Part shown: positions 8,106 to 16,649 of the stretch, in pieces
Layout: every line of letters starts with the position of its first letter
Position numbering within the stretch: the first letter of the stretch is position 1
Source: JBFMDN01 sp040753915
Lineage (GTDB): Bacteria; Desulfobacterota; Desulfomonilia; Desulfomonilales; Desulfomonilaceae
Direction: 5' to 3'
Assembly (NCBI GenBank): GCA_040753915.1
Contig: JBFMDN010000006.1
Coordinates: 1 to 64,000 of the forward strand
Length of the DNA stretch: 64,000 bases
Position numbers and translations under genes: made by a program
The notes under the pieces: generated by a model
What the model saw: the letters and a program-made list of their open reading frames with translations, nothing else
Databases searched by the model: none
Told to the model about the DNA's origin: nothing

Positions 8106-10763
8106 ATGAATCGGATTAGTCTCGCAACCTGCTTAGCCGGGTGGGTTTGCATCTTTTGTCTCAGCGTTGCGAATCCTTTACACGTAGAGGCCATGGAGGT
8201 GGACGTGAATCATTTTACCCTGGAAAACGGCCTGGAGGTCATAATCAAGCAAGATAAGGCCAGAAAAGCGGTAGCTCTTCAATTATGGGTTAAGGTGGGA
8301 AGCGCTGACGAAACCCCCTCTCAGCGCGGGATAAGCCATCTCATCGAGCACATGGCCTTCAAAGGCACAGAGCGACGAGGCGTGGGACAGATCGCTGCGG
8401 AAGTGGAAGCCCTGGGTGGCGACATCAACGCATACACCAGTTGGGACGAAACCGTGTTTCACATCACGGTTCCCTCGAGCGCAACGGCTCAGGGGCTGGA
8501 CATTCTTACCGATGCGGTCCTCCGCCCTCTCATCGATCCCGAAGAGTTGGAAAAAGAAAAGCAGGTAGTGCTCGAGGAGATACTCGAGGGCGAGGAGCGC
8601 CCCGAGCGGAAGTCGTCCAAGCTCCTTTTCGAAACGGCATACGTGGAGAGCCCGTATCAGTTCCCCATTATCGGCTACAGGGAGACCGTGGAAAAGTTCA
8701 CCCGGGAAGACATCACGGCATTTCGACAGAAATGGTACGTGCCGGAGAACATGTTTCTGCTGGTTGTGGGAGACGTGGATGTCCAGGCAGTCAAGGCAGA
8801 GGCTGAGCGCCTGACCAGGGATTTGAAACCAGCGGGCTTCTTCCGACCGCCTCGAGGCCTGGAGCCCGTTCAGAGGGAAATTAGAAGCTCGTTGGTGCGG
8901 GATAAGAACGCAAGGGAAGCACGGCTTCATATCGCGTACCACATTCCCTCGATCAAGGGCAGTGACGCGAACGCCCTGGATTTGGCAGGCGATATCCTGG
9001 GGGGCAGAGAGAATTCGAGGCTCAGCCAAGAGGTAAAGAAGGCGAAACGATTGGTCAATTCCATATCCTGTTTCGCGCTGACCCCAAAGGATCCGGGGCT
9101 CATGATCATTTCAGCCTCGCTCGACACCAAGAACTTGGAAGCAGCAACGAAAGCGATTCTGGAAGAAGTTGCGCTCCTGGCCGAAAAAATGCCTCCCAAG
9201 GACGAGCTTGAGCGTGCCAGGATACACATAGAGTCGCAGCACGTGTACGCTCGCGAGACCGTGCAAGGGACTGCCAGGAGCATAGGGAATTTTGCGGCAG
9301 ATCTCGGAGACCCCCTGTACGAGGAGAAATACCTCAGGCTCAACGAGCAGGTTTCTCCCGAAGATATCTCACGGGTGGTCAAGACCTACATGGCCGTGCC
9401 CAACGTCACCGTTTCCGTGCTGGCGCCGGCAGACGAAGCGCCGGAGCTCAAGGTCGAGGCTCTCAACGAAATCGTGAATTCATCGAGCCTGAAGAGCAGC
9501 GTCTCTGGGGATGGCGACCTGTCAACAAGGGTCAAGACAGAAACTCTCCCGAACGGGCTCCGGGTGGTGCTTATCGAAGACAATTCCAACCCGGTGGTAT
9601 CATTCAGGCTCGCCCATCTCGGCGGAAAGCGATTTGAGGACAGGGAGAACGAGGGCATCATGAATTTCCTGTCCCGCATGCTTCCCAAGGGGGCGGCAGG
9701 AATGACCGAAGAGCAGATCGCGGCCAAGGTGGATGAAATGGGCGGCCGGCTCGACGGGTTTTCCGGGTACGACTCGTACGGCCTCTATGCGAACTTCTTT
9801 AGCAGGTACGCGAACGAAGGGCTTAAGCTGCTCCACCTCGTGTCGTCCGACCCCACATTTCCCCAGGATAAATTCGAGATCGAGCGAAGACTTATCATCA
9901 ACCAAATCGATACGGAACCGGACCGTCCGGTTCAGTACGCGGTAAACCAGCTCCTTCGCCTGGTATTTCCTCGGCATCCCTACGGATTCGACAAGAACGG
10001 GACGCTGGCCACGGTGGCTGGATTCACCCCCGAAGATCTTAAGCGCATGCACGAGCGTCTCGCTGTGCCGGCAAATACGGTTCTCACCGGTGTCGGCCGC
10101 ATGGATCTGGGAAAAACCCTGGAGACGATTCGGGACCTTTTCGGGAGGACCCCCGAAAAGCCCTTTGACGAAGTCTCCGTGCCGAAAGAGGAACCGCTCG
10201 GCAAGCGAAAAGTGGAAGTTATCCGGATTCCAAGGGCCAAGGTTCACATCGCTATCGGCTATCGTGGCACGAGCCTTGCCGATCCCGATCGGTTTCCTCT
10301 TGACGTGCTCAATCATGTGCTTGCGGGCCAAGGGGGCCGCCTCTTTCTGGAGCTAAGAGACAAGCAGTCTTTAGCCTATGTGGTGACATCCTTCGTCAGG
10401 CCTGGTTTGGATCCGGGTATATTTGCCTTGTACATGGCCTGTGACGAGTCCAAAGCCGACCGTGCTGTGGAAGGGCTATTCCAGCAGATAGATCTGGTGA
10501 GAAAAGAAAAGATCAGTGACCAGGAGCTTCAACACGCGATATCCAACCTGGTGGGCAACCACATGATCAACTTGCAGAGCTCCTGGGCCAGAGCCGAAGA
10601 CAAAGCTCTTAACACCCTGTACGGTCTTGGGTACAACTTTACCGAGGAATATGTTCAGAAGATAAAGCAGGTCACCTCCGAGCAGGTGCTGGATGTGGCC
10701 CGCAGGTACTTGGATCCCGAACAGAGCGTTCTACTGAAAATAGAGCCGAAAGAAGAGGAGTAG
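8106..10763 (+). CDS. Secreted M16-family zinc metallopeptidase, two tandem M16 units
   Basis: An 885-residue protein with an N-terminal signal peptide (MNRISLATCLAGWVCIFCLS, cleavage near VEA-ME). The first M16 unit carries the inverted zinc motif HLIEH (78-82) and the third ligand Glu about 76 residues on (VVLEEIL, E158). The second unit, from about residue 475, begins TLPNGLRVVLIEDNSNPVVSFRL but has NFLSR at the corresponding place, so it is catalytically dead. This is the usual active/inactive pairing of pitrilysin-type proteases, fused in one chain. Expected to degrade peptides in the periplasm. A ribosome site GAAAGGGG precedes the ATG. The second unit keeps the GGRLFLELRDKQSLAYVV substrate-binding region typical of the family. 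Confidence 0.93.
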   Translation: MNRISLATCLAGWVCIFCLSVANPLHVEAMEVDVNHFTLENGLEVIIKQDKARKAVALQLWVKVGSADETPSQRGISHLIEHMAFKGTERRGVGQIAAEVEALGGDINAYTSWDETVFHITVPSSATAQGLDILTDAVLRPLIDPEELEKEKQVVLEEILEGEERPERKSSKLLFETAYVESPYQFPIIGYRETVEKFTREDITAFRQKWYVPENMFLLVVGDVDVQAVKAEAERLTRDLKPAGFFRPPRGLEPVQREIRSSLVRDKNAREARLHIAYHIPSIKGSDANALDLAGDILGGRENSRLSQEVKKAKRLVNSISCFALTPKDPGLMIISASLDTKNLEAATKAILEEVALLAEKMPPKDELERARIHIESQHVYARETVQGTARSIGNFAADLGDPLYEEKYLRLNEQVSPEDISRVVKTYMAVPNVTVSVLAPADEAPELKVEALNEIVNSSSLKSSVSGDGDLSTRVKTETLPNGLRVVLIEDNSNPVVSFRLAHLGGKRFEDRENEGIMNFLSRMLPKGAAGMTEEQIAAKVDEMGGRLDGFSGYDSYGLYANFFSRYANEGLKLLHLVSSDPTFPQDKFEIERRLIINQIDTEPDRPVQYAVNQLLRLVFPRHPYGFDKNGTLATVAGFTPEDLKRMHERLAVPANTVLTGVGRMDLGKTLETIRDLFGRTPEKPFDEVSVPKEEPLGKRKVEVIRIPRAKVHIAIGYRGTSLADPDRFPLDVLNHVLAGQGGRLFLELRDKQSLAYVVTSFVRPGLDPGIFALYMACDESKADRAVEGLFQQIDLVRKEKISDQELQHAISNLVGNHMINLQSSWARAEDKALNTLYGLGYNFTEEYVQKIKQVTSEQVLDVARRYLDPEQSVLLKIEPKEEE

Positions 10764-11122
10764 CGCAGTGACAAGAAGCCTTCCCGGCCCTCGGATCGTA
10801 TAGGGAGGCACTGTCGCGGTGCGGGCGAGAGTGTGTAGCCCCTCGGTGACCCCTGTCCTCAGCGGAGGTCGGGAACATTGATCTGACCGAGTGAGACGTA
10901 CATTATATAGTGGCATGGCGTTGATAGCGGCAACCCGGTCGATGATGTGAGGGGAAGGGGAGGTTCGCCCCTCGATGAGGCAAATCGGCGGACTTCAATC
11001 CCCCGCCCACCTATGCCGGGGAGCCCAATGCACCGCGCTACGGGTGTACAGTTTTGACTCATTGAGGTGCACACTGCGCCAAGGAAACCGCAGCGTGCCC
11101 GATTGAAGAGAGGAATACTCAT
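10764..11122. other. Intergenic leader region before hflX
   Basis: No gene seen in 359 bases. A possible weak promoter is TTGATC (10878-10883), 17 bases, CATTAT (10901-10906), which would give hflX a leader of over 200 bases. Several short GC-rich inverted repeats lie between 10955 and 11030, but I cannot match them to a known RNA. Confidence 0.4.
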
Positions 11123-12814
11123 TTGAGCGTTGTAGCAGGTCTAGCACGCGGCCTGAAGCCTTCCCAGCGCAGCCGTCTTGAAAAACTGAGCTCGAAGCGA
11201 ATTCCGGCCGATCGTGTGATTACCCACGAAATATCCCGCCGCTTGACGGAATTGTCCGCGGAAATCAACAGACAGATAGGAGTGCTTGTAGATCGAAAGG
11301 GCAAGATCCATAAGGTGCTCGTGGGAGATGCCCGATCTATTCTGATTCCCAAATTGGATGGGTGGCGTATCGGCTCCGGCCGACTCAGGGGGCTCAGGCT
11401 CATTCACACGCACTTGAAAGATGAGGAGCTCTCCGAAGAGGATCTCACAGACCTGGCGTTGTTGCGTCTGGATCTCCTCGCATCGGTAGGGGTCGATTCC
11501 GAAGGATTGCCCACGGTAATTCGTATAGCTCACCTTCTACCCACCACACCTCACGGCCAGATTTGGCAGCTTCTCGATCCCACTCCACCGTCCCAGCTCG
11601 ACCTCGACTTCCTCGCGTTCATTCGGTCCCTGGAAGACGAGATATCCAAGTCCGTGGGCGCTCGACAAGTACGGGAAGGCCACGAGCGTGCGTACATTAT
11701 CGGAAAGACCTCAGGGAAGCAGTGGGAGATCGAGGAGTCCCTCGATGAGCTCGCCGAATTGGCTCGTTCCGACGGCCTCGAAATTGTCGGTAGGGCCATT
11801 CAGATGAGGAGTGCAGAGGATCCTCGTTTTGTGGTAGGAAAGGGAAAGATCAAGGAGATCGTCATAGATGCACTGCAACGGGGCGCTTCGGTCATCGTGT
11901 TCGACACTGAGCTGAGCCCGGCGCAAGTGAAAGCGGTAGCGGATTTTACGGAGCTGAAAGTACTTGACCGCTCGCAACTGATCCTCGATATCTTTGCTCA
12001 AAGGGCAAAGTCCCGGGAGGGCAAGATTCAAGTGGAGCTCGCTCAGCTCAAATACGCTCTTCCTAGGCTCGCGGAGAAAGATGACGCTCTTTCGCGTCTC
12101 ACCGGTGGTATCGGCGGACGTGGTCCTGGAGAGACTCGACTGGAAATAGATCGGCGCCGTATTCACAGTCGGATCAGTTTCCTCGAGAGGCAGATCGATC
12201 AGCTTGCCCGGCGTCGCGAGCTGCGCAGAGGTCTGAGGGCTCGGCGCAATGTTCCCGTCATATCCATAGTAGGGTACACCAATGCCGGGAAATCCACCCT
12301 GCTGAACGCCATGACCAAATCCCACATACTAACGGAGGACAGGTTATTTGCCACTCTCGATCCGACGAGCCGCAGACTGAGATTCCCCCGAGATACCGAG
12401 GCCATCATCACGGATACCGTGGGGTTTCTCAAGGATTTGCCTGAGACGCTTGTGGCGGCCTTTTCCGCCACCCTGGACGAATTGGCCGATGCCGACATCC
12501 TGCTTCATGTCATCGACTGCTCCAACCCGACCTTTGAGGCGCAGATGGCTGCCGTGGAGAATCTCCTCGAACGTCTTGAGCTTGGCCGCATCCCGTTGAT
12601 CAGAGTGTTCAACAAGATAGATCTGGTGGAACCTTCCACTGGAGAAAACATCTGCTCCCTGCACGGGGGAATCGGAATATCGGCCCTGGATTCAAAGACG
12701 TTCCCTCCACTTATCCGAAGAATGGAAGACGAGATACTTCGAACTCTGAGAGAAGATCGAGAATTAGATCAGCAGATGGAGACACAGCTCCTGACTCGTT
12801 CGGGAGCCAATTAA
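11123..12814 (+). CDS. hflX: Ribosome-associated GTPase HflX, N-terminally extended
   Basis: HflX binds and splits stalled ribosomes using GTP. The 563-residue protein has an extra domain of about 165 residues before the conserved HflX N-terminal domain (about 200-345, with EDPRFVVGKGKIKEI and FDTELSPAQ). The glycine-rich GGIGGRGPGETRLEIDRRRI follows, then the G domain: G1 GYTNAGKSTL (about 384), G3 DTVGFLKDLP (about 430), G4 NKID (about 496). E. coli HflX is about 430 residues, so the extension is real; similar long forms are known outside Gammaproteobacteria. The TTG start has AGAGGA at 11109-11114. The stop codon overlaps the next ATG (TAATG), indicating translational coupling. Confidence 0.95.
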   Translation: MSVVAGLARGLKPSQRSRLEKLSSKRIPADRVITHEISRRLTELSAEINRQIGVLVDRKGKIHKVLVGDARSILIPKLDGWRIGSGRLRGLRLIHTHLKDEELSEEDLTDLALLRLDLLASVGVDSEGLPTVIRIAHLLPTTPHGQIWQLLDPTPPSQLDLDFLAFIRSLEDEISKSVGARQVREGHERAYIIGKTSGKQWEIEESLDELAELARSDGLEIVGRAIQMRSAEDPRFVVGKGKIKEIVIDALQRGASVIVFDTELSPAQVKAVADFTELKVLDRSQLILDIFAQRAKSREGKIQVELAQLKYALPRLAEKDDALSRLTGGIGGRGPGETRLEIDRRRIHSRISFLERQIDQLARRRELRRGLRARRNVPVISIVGYTNAGKSTLLNAMTKSHILTEDRLFATLDPTSRRLRFPRDTEAIITDTVGFLKDLPETLVAAFSATLDELADADILLHVIDCSNPTFEAQMAAVENLLERLELGRIPLIRVFNKIDLVEPSTGENICSLHGGIGISALDSKTFPPLIRRMEDEILRTLREDRELDQQMETQLLTRSGAN

Positions 12815-13563
12815 TGCTGACCGCGGACCCCAGAGAGCGCACAAGGCTCGTGATCGCCATTATTCTGGCGGGCATCGGTGTGGCCGCGTTCGTGGGACTG
12901 GCCCTGTCGAGCCATCTTACCCGGATCACAGAGCTGATTTGGGACATCTTTCAAGACCGGGCTCATTTCCGCACCTACATTGAAAGCTGGGGAGGCTGGG
13001 CACCGGCTGCGTTCGTCGCCCTCCAGGGACTCCAGGTGATCATTGCTCCGATCCCGGGTGAGCTTACCGGCGCGGTTGGGGGCTTCATTTTTGGTGGATT
13101 GCCCACGGTCCTCTATTCTTCACTCGGGTTGACTCTCGGCTCACTCGTCAATTTTCTCATTGCGCGAATTATCGGCCTGCCATTCGTGAAATTGGTTGTG
13201 AGCAGGGAAACTCTGGAGAAGTTCCATTTTCTCACCGAGAGACGCGGGGCTCTATTGGCATTTGTTCTTTTCTTAATTCCAGGGTTTCCAAAAGATATCC
13301 TTTCGTATATCCTTGGGCTGAGCCCGATGCGTCTGCTGACATTCGCTATCGTCTGTACCCTGGGTCGGATTCCGGGAACAGTGATGCTTAGTTTCAGCGG
13401 AGCCGCCGTATATCAAGAAAACTGGAGACTGCTAATCATTATCGCAGTAATCTGTGCCATATCACTGGGGGCCATGTACCTGTGGCGCAATGATATCGAC
13501 GAGTGGCTCAAACGAAGAGGCAAACACCATCGCAGTGACATGAGAGAGCGTGATGGAGCATGA
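12814..13563 (+). CDS. TVP38/TMEM64 (VTT-domain) membrane protein
   Basis: A 249-residue polytopic inner-membrane protein. The core has the VTT/DedA-like signatures PIPGELTGAVGGFIFG (about 72-87) and LIPGFPKDILSYILGLS (about 154-170), flanked by hydrophobic helices. One N-terminal helix (about 10-32) and a C-terminal helix (about 208-226) precede a basic cytosolic tail. VTT proteins act as lipid scramblases or flippases in the systems where they have been tested; the substrate here is unknown. The ATG overlaps the hflX stop by one base, so expression is tied to hflX. Confidence 0.9.
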   Translation: MLTADPRERTRLVIAIILAGIGVAAFVGLALSSHLTRITELIWDIFQDRAHFRTYIESWGGWAPAAFVALQGLQVIIAPIPGELTGAVGGFIFGGLPTVLYSSLGLTLGSLVNFLIARIIGLPFVKLVVSRETLEKFHFLTERRGALLAFVLFLIPGFPKDILSYILGLSPMRLLTFAIVCTLGRIPGTVMLSFSGAAVYQENWRLLIIIAVICAISLGAMYLWRNDIDEWLKRRGKHHRSDMRERDGA

Positions 13564-13773
13564 CCAAGCTTGGCCCATCGAGCTCGGCATGGCTTTATCA
13601 CTCGGGAGGATACGGGAAGTACCTGACTGAGAGGGATTCTTTTCCCCCTCGAGGCGCATTCTGCGGGCTCTCCAGTTTCTCACGAACGCGGGACGCCAGC
13701 AAATCGCCCCCGGACATCGATGTCTCAGGTCCGGCCTGATGTGCGGCGTGCCTCGAGAGGTGACTCGTAACTA

Positions 13774-14235
13774 GTGCTCGCGTCGAATCCGCATTTGGAT
13801 CCTGTCATGGAACAATGCTTCGAATCAACCGCTAAAGCCGCGCAGGAAAGGTACGATCCTCAGTTTCTCAAATTTCTAAAGGAATTCGAAACGGTATTTC
13901 GCCACGAACGGCTGTTTCCGAAGGATTGCCGCACCTGCGGCAGAACCTTTCGCACCCTCGCAGAGTACCTGTTGAACACCGTGCCCAAAGGCCACAGTTT
14001 CGAGGACTGTGAAGAAACCATGCGACAGCCGTACACTATGACGTACCGGCATTGCTCCTGTGGAAACACACTCGTATTGACGTTGACTGAAGAGACCTAT
14101 CCTTATCTGAGGGAATTGTGGAGTATGCTGCACGAGAAAGCTTCCCGGTCCGGGCGCCCCATCAACGAGGTGGTCCGAGAGTTTTCGGATCAGTGGCAGC
14201 ACTATATCATCACCCATAACCGCAATGAGGGTTGA
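13774..14235 (+). CDS. Hypothetical protein with two possible zinc cysteine pairs
   Basis: A 153-residue soluble protein. Cysteines at 52 and 55 (DCRTCGRTF) and at 94 and 96 (HCSCGNTL) could form a zinc site, with a helical C-terminal half after it. I do not recognise a named family. The GTG at 13774 follows GAGAGG by 13 bases; an ATG at 13807 is an alternative start that would remove 11 residues. It opens a tight run of genes to 19583 (gaps of 9, 54, 4 and 19 bases), so it is likely the first gene of an operon that includes argJ and putA. Confidence 0.7.
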   Translation: MLASNPHLDPVMEQCFESTAKAAQERYDPQFLKFLKEFETVFRHERLFPKDCRTCGRTFRTLAEYLLNTVPKGHSFEDCEETMRQPYTMTYRHCSCGNTLVLTLTEETYPYLRELWSMLHEKASRSGRPINEVVREFSDQWQHYIITHNRNEG

Positions 14236-14244
14236 GGGAGAGGG

Positions 14245-14709
14245 ATGGACCCCCGAAAGACCCTCCTCGTGGTGTATCACTCTCAATCGGGAAACACGGA
14301 AAAACTGTCTGAGGCGGTGGAACAGGGGGCCCTTCTCGTCCCGGGCGTGCGCGTCCAGAGACTGCGTGCGGCCGATACGGACGTCCAGCACCTACGCGGC
14401 TGCTGCGCCCTCGTGATATGCTCCCCTGAATACTTCGGCTACATGGCTGGAGCTGTGAAGGACCTCTTCGACCGAACGTACGAAGCCGTACGCGAGGAGG
14501 TGTCCGGCAAGTCCCTCTGTGTGATAATATCCGCAGGCAACGACGGCACCGGGGCTCTGAATTCCATTATGAGAATTGCCGCAGGGTACCGTTTCAAGAC
14601 CGTTCAGGAGCCTATTCTCTGCCGAGGGCCTGTGAGTGAGGCCGATCTTTGTGCCTGCAGAACATTGGGTCAGACTCTCGCGGCCGGAATCGATCTCGGG
14701 ATTTATTGA
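14245..14709 (+). CDS. Flavodoxin-fold (FMN reductase-like) protein
   Basis: A 154-residue alpha/beta protein. It starts LLVVYHSQSGNTEKL, the first beta strand and phosphate-binding loop (SQSGNTE) of the flavodoxin fold, expected to hold FMN. The 50s-loop region ICSPEYFGYMAGAVKDLFDR matches NAD(P)H-dependent FMN reductase and flavodoxin relatives, as does VIISAGNDGTGAL. Two further cysteines near the C terminus (LCACRT) have no clear role. It probably mediates cytosolic electron transfer or quinone/metal reduction; the partner is unknown. GAGGGAGAGGG precedes the ATG, and the previous gene ends nine bases upstream. Confidence 0.82.
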   Translation: MDPRKTLLVVYHSQSGNTEKLSEAVEQGALLVPGVRVQRLRAADTDVQHLRGCCALVICSPEYFGYMAGAVKDLFDRTYEAVREEVSGKSLCVIISAGNDGTGALNSIMRIAAGYRFKTVQEPILCRGPVSEADLCACRTLGQTLAAGIDLGIY

Positions 14710-14763
14710 GCTCGCGCGCAGCGCTCCGCGAGAGCTCTGTTGGACGACAGGAGGTGCTGGGCT

Positions 14764-15423
14764 GTGCAGCCCGCAACAAACAAAGTGCCCATCACGGACA
14801 TTCTCTTCGATCTCGGACGAGTTCTGGTCCCTATCGATTGGAATATGGCGTACACCCGATTGGCTCCATATCTTCCCGATCGTCTCCGTCTGTTGATGGA
14901 GACCGACAGAGAGGCGTTTCAAAATCTCTTTCTCGATTCGGCCACTGAGCTGGAGATGGGAAGGCTGGGATTCGACCGCTTCCACCAGATCGTGACACAT
15001 GTCCTTGAGACAAGGATCTCACTGGAGGAATTTCACCATATCTGGTGCGATATTTTCCGGTTAGATACCAGAATGGTGAGGCTGGGGCGCTCCCTGTCCC
15101 GTACATACGGCACCTGGCTGGTTTCTAACACGAGCGAAGCCCACTACCAGTGGATCGTCACCAAATTCCCCGAGATCCTGTTCTATCGAGATGCGGCCCT
15201 ATCGTACAAGCTTGGAGTCATGAAGCCTGCTGCCGAATACTATCGGAAGGCCCTGTCACTGTTCAGGCTCAACCCAGCGAGCTGCGTGTTCATTGACGAT
15301 CTTTCCGAAAACGTTGAGGGGGCAGTTCAGGCTGGGATGATCGGCATCGTTTATAAGGGCACGGATCAGCTTCTCGAGGAGTTGCACACCATAGGAATCG
15401 CGGTGAGCGATCTAACGGAGTAA
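14764..15423 (+). CDS. HAD-superfamily hydrolase of the YihX-like type
   Basis: A 219-residue phosphatase-like protein of HAD subfamily IA. The first motif is ILFDLGRVL, with Gly where most HAD phosphatases have the second Asp; E. coli YihX (glucose-1-phosphate phosphatase) has the same DLG form. The other motifs are VSNTSEAH (motif II, Ser/Thr), YKLGVMKPAAEYY (motif III Lys) and CVFIDDLSENV (motif IV Asp-Asp). The GTG at 14764 is favoured because AGGAGG at 14749-14754 precedes it at normal spacing; a TTG at 14740 lies upstream of that site. Substrate unknown. argJ begins four bases after its stop. Confidence 0.85.
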   Translation: MQPATNKVPITDILFDLGRVLVPIDWNMAYTRLAPYLPDRLRLLMETDREAFQNLFLDSATELEMGRLGFDRFHQIVTHVLETRISLEEFHHIWCDIFRLDTRMVRLGRSLSRTYGTWLVSNTSEAHYQWIVTKFPEILFYRDAALSYKLGVMKPAAEYYRKALSLFRLNPASCVFIDDLSENVEGAVQAGMIGIVYKGTDQLLEELHTIGIAVSDLTE

Positions 15424-15427
15424 CACA

Positions 15428-16630
15428 TTGGACGCGCGTGACTTGATGATCGATGGATTCAGATTTTCAGCCGTGGCTGCCGGGATCAAGCAGCCCGATG
15501 CGGATAGGCTCGACATGGGGCTTATCGTTGCGGACGTTCCCGCGGTTGCGGCCCAAGTTTCAACGACGAACCTCGTCTGCGCCGCGCCGGTAAAAATCAC
15601 TCGTGAGCGCGTCGCGAATGGCAGATGTTCCGCAGTATTGGTGAACTCAGGCAATGCAAACGCCTTCACCGGAGATCGGGGCTACAGCGATGCAGTAGAG
15701 TTGACGCGCTCGGTCGCCCTGGAGCTTTCTGTCGATCCTGAGCTCGTGATCCCCATGTCCACAGGCGTCATCGGGAATCGGCTTCCTGTAGAGCGAATGA
15801 AAGCGAGGATCCCCGATCTGGTGCGATCCCTCAGTCCCCAAGGGCTGCCAGCCGTGGCCCGAGCCATGATGACCACGGACCTGAAGCCAAAAACGACCAG
15901 CATGAGGACCGCGGCGTCGGGGTACCCAATCCGCATGGTAGGCGTCGCAAAAGGGTCTGGCATGATCGCGCCGAACATGGCCACCATGCTTGCAGTCATT
16001 CTGACAGACGTGAAAGTCGAAAGAGGGTTTTTGAGCGAAGCGCTACAGGAAACTACGAGGAAAACCTTTAACGTCATCACCGTGGACGGCGACACTAGCA
16101 CGAATGACACGGTGGCCGTGTTAGCCGGAGGGCATGGTTCAGCCAAAGAGCTCGGGACCTCGCAGAAAGAACGAGAAGCCTTTTCCCGGCTTCTCGATGA
16201 AGCGTGCATGGACCTGGCACATCAGATAGTACGAGACGGGGAAGGAGCCACAAAACTGGTAACGGTTCGCGTGCGTGGAGCTCGCGACGCCAGTGCCGCA
16301 GCGATCGTAGCACGAACGATAGCAGAATCCCTCCTGGTGAAGACCGCATTCCATGGGGAAGACCCCAACTGGGGGAGAATTGTCTGTGCCGCGGGCAGAG
16401 CCGGTGTCACATTTGACCCGGACCTCGTTGACCTCTTCATTGGTGACGTCCCCATCGTGGTGGATGGCGCTCTCGTATCGGGCGACTGGGAACACCGCGC
16501 CCATGCGGTCATGAAGCAGCCGGAGTTCTCCGTGCTCCTGGACTTGAAGTCCGGTCCCGGAGAAGCAGCGTTTCTCACTACTGACCTTTCAAAAGAATAC
16601 GTGACCATCAACGCGGATTACCGCTCGTGA
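15428..16630 (+). CDS. argJ: Bifunctional ornithine acetyltransferase / N-acetylglutamate synthase
   Basis: Runs the cyclic arginine pathway: moves the acetyl group from N-acetylornithine to glutamate and, in the bifunctional form, also makes N-acetylglutamate from acetyl-CoA. The 400-residue precursor is full length. The self-cleavage site is in KGSGMIAPNMATML, with the nucleophilic Thr at about residue 186, giving alpha and beta subunits. FHGEDPNWGRIVCAAGRAG and the C-terminal EYVTINADYRS are family signatures. The start is TTG, four bases after the HAD gene, suggesting coupling. putA follows after 19 bases. Whether it is mono- or bifunctional cannot be told from sequence alone. Confidence 0.96.
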   Translation: MDARDLMIDGFRFSAVAAGIKQPDADRLDMGLIVADVPAVAAQVSTTNLVCAAPVKITRERVANGRCSAVLVNSGNANAFTGDRGYSDAVELTRSVALELSVDPELVIPMSTGVIGNRLPVERMKARIPDLVRSLSPQGLPAVARAMMTTDLKPKTTSMRTAASGYPIRMVGVAKGSGMIAPNMATMLAVILTDVKVERGFLSEALQETTRKTFNVITVDGDTSTNDTVAVLAGGHGSAKELGTSQKEREAFSRLLDEACMDLAHQIVRDGEGATKLVTVRVRGARDASAAAIVARTIAESLLVKTAFHGEDPNWGRIVCAAGRAGVTFDPDLVDLFIGDVPIVVDGALVSGDWEHRAHAVMKQPEFSVLLDLKSGPGEAAFLTTDLSKEYVTINADYRS

Positions 16631-16649
16631 CAGCCCCTATACGATTCCC

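Noticed and set aside
10955..11060. Possible structured RNA upstream of hflX
   Set aside because: Short GC-rich inverted repeats are present, but no tRNA, tmRNA, RNase P or SRP RNA signature could be matched.
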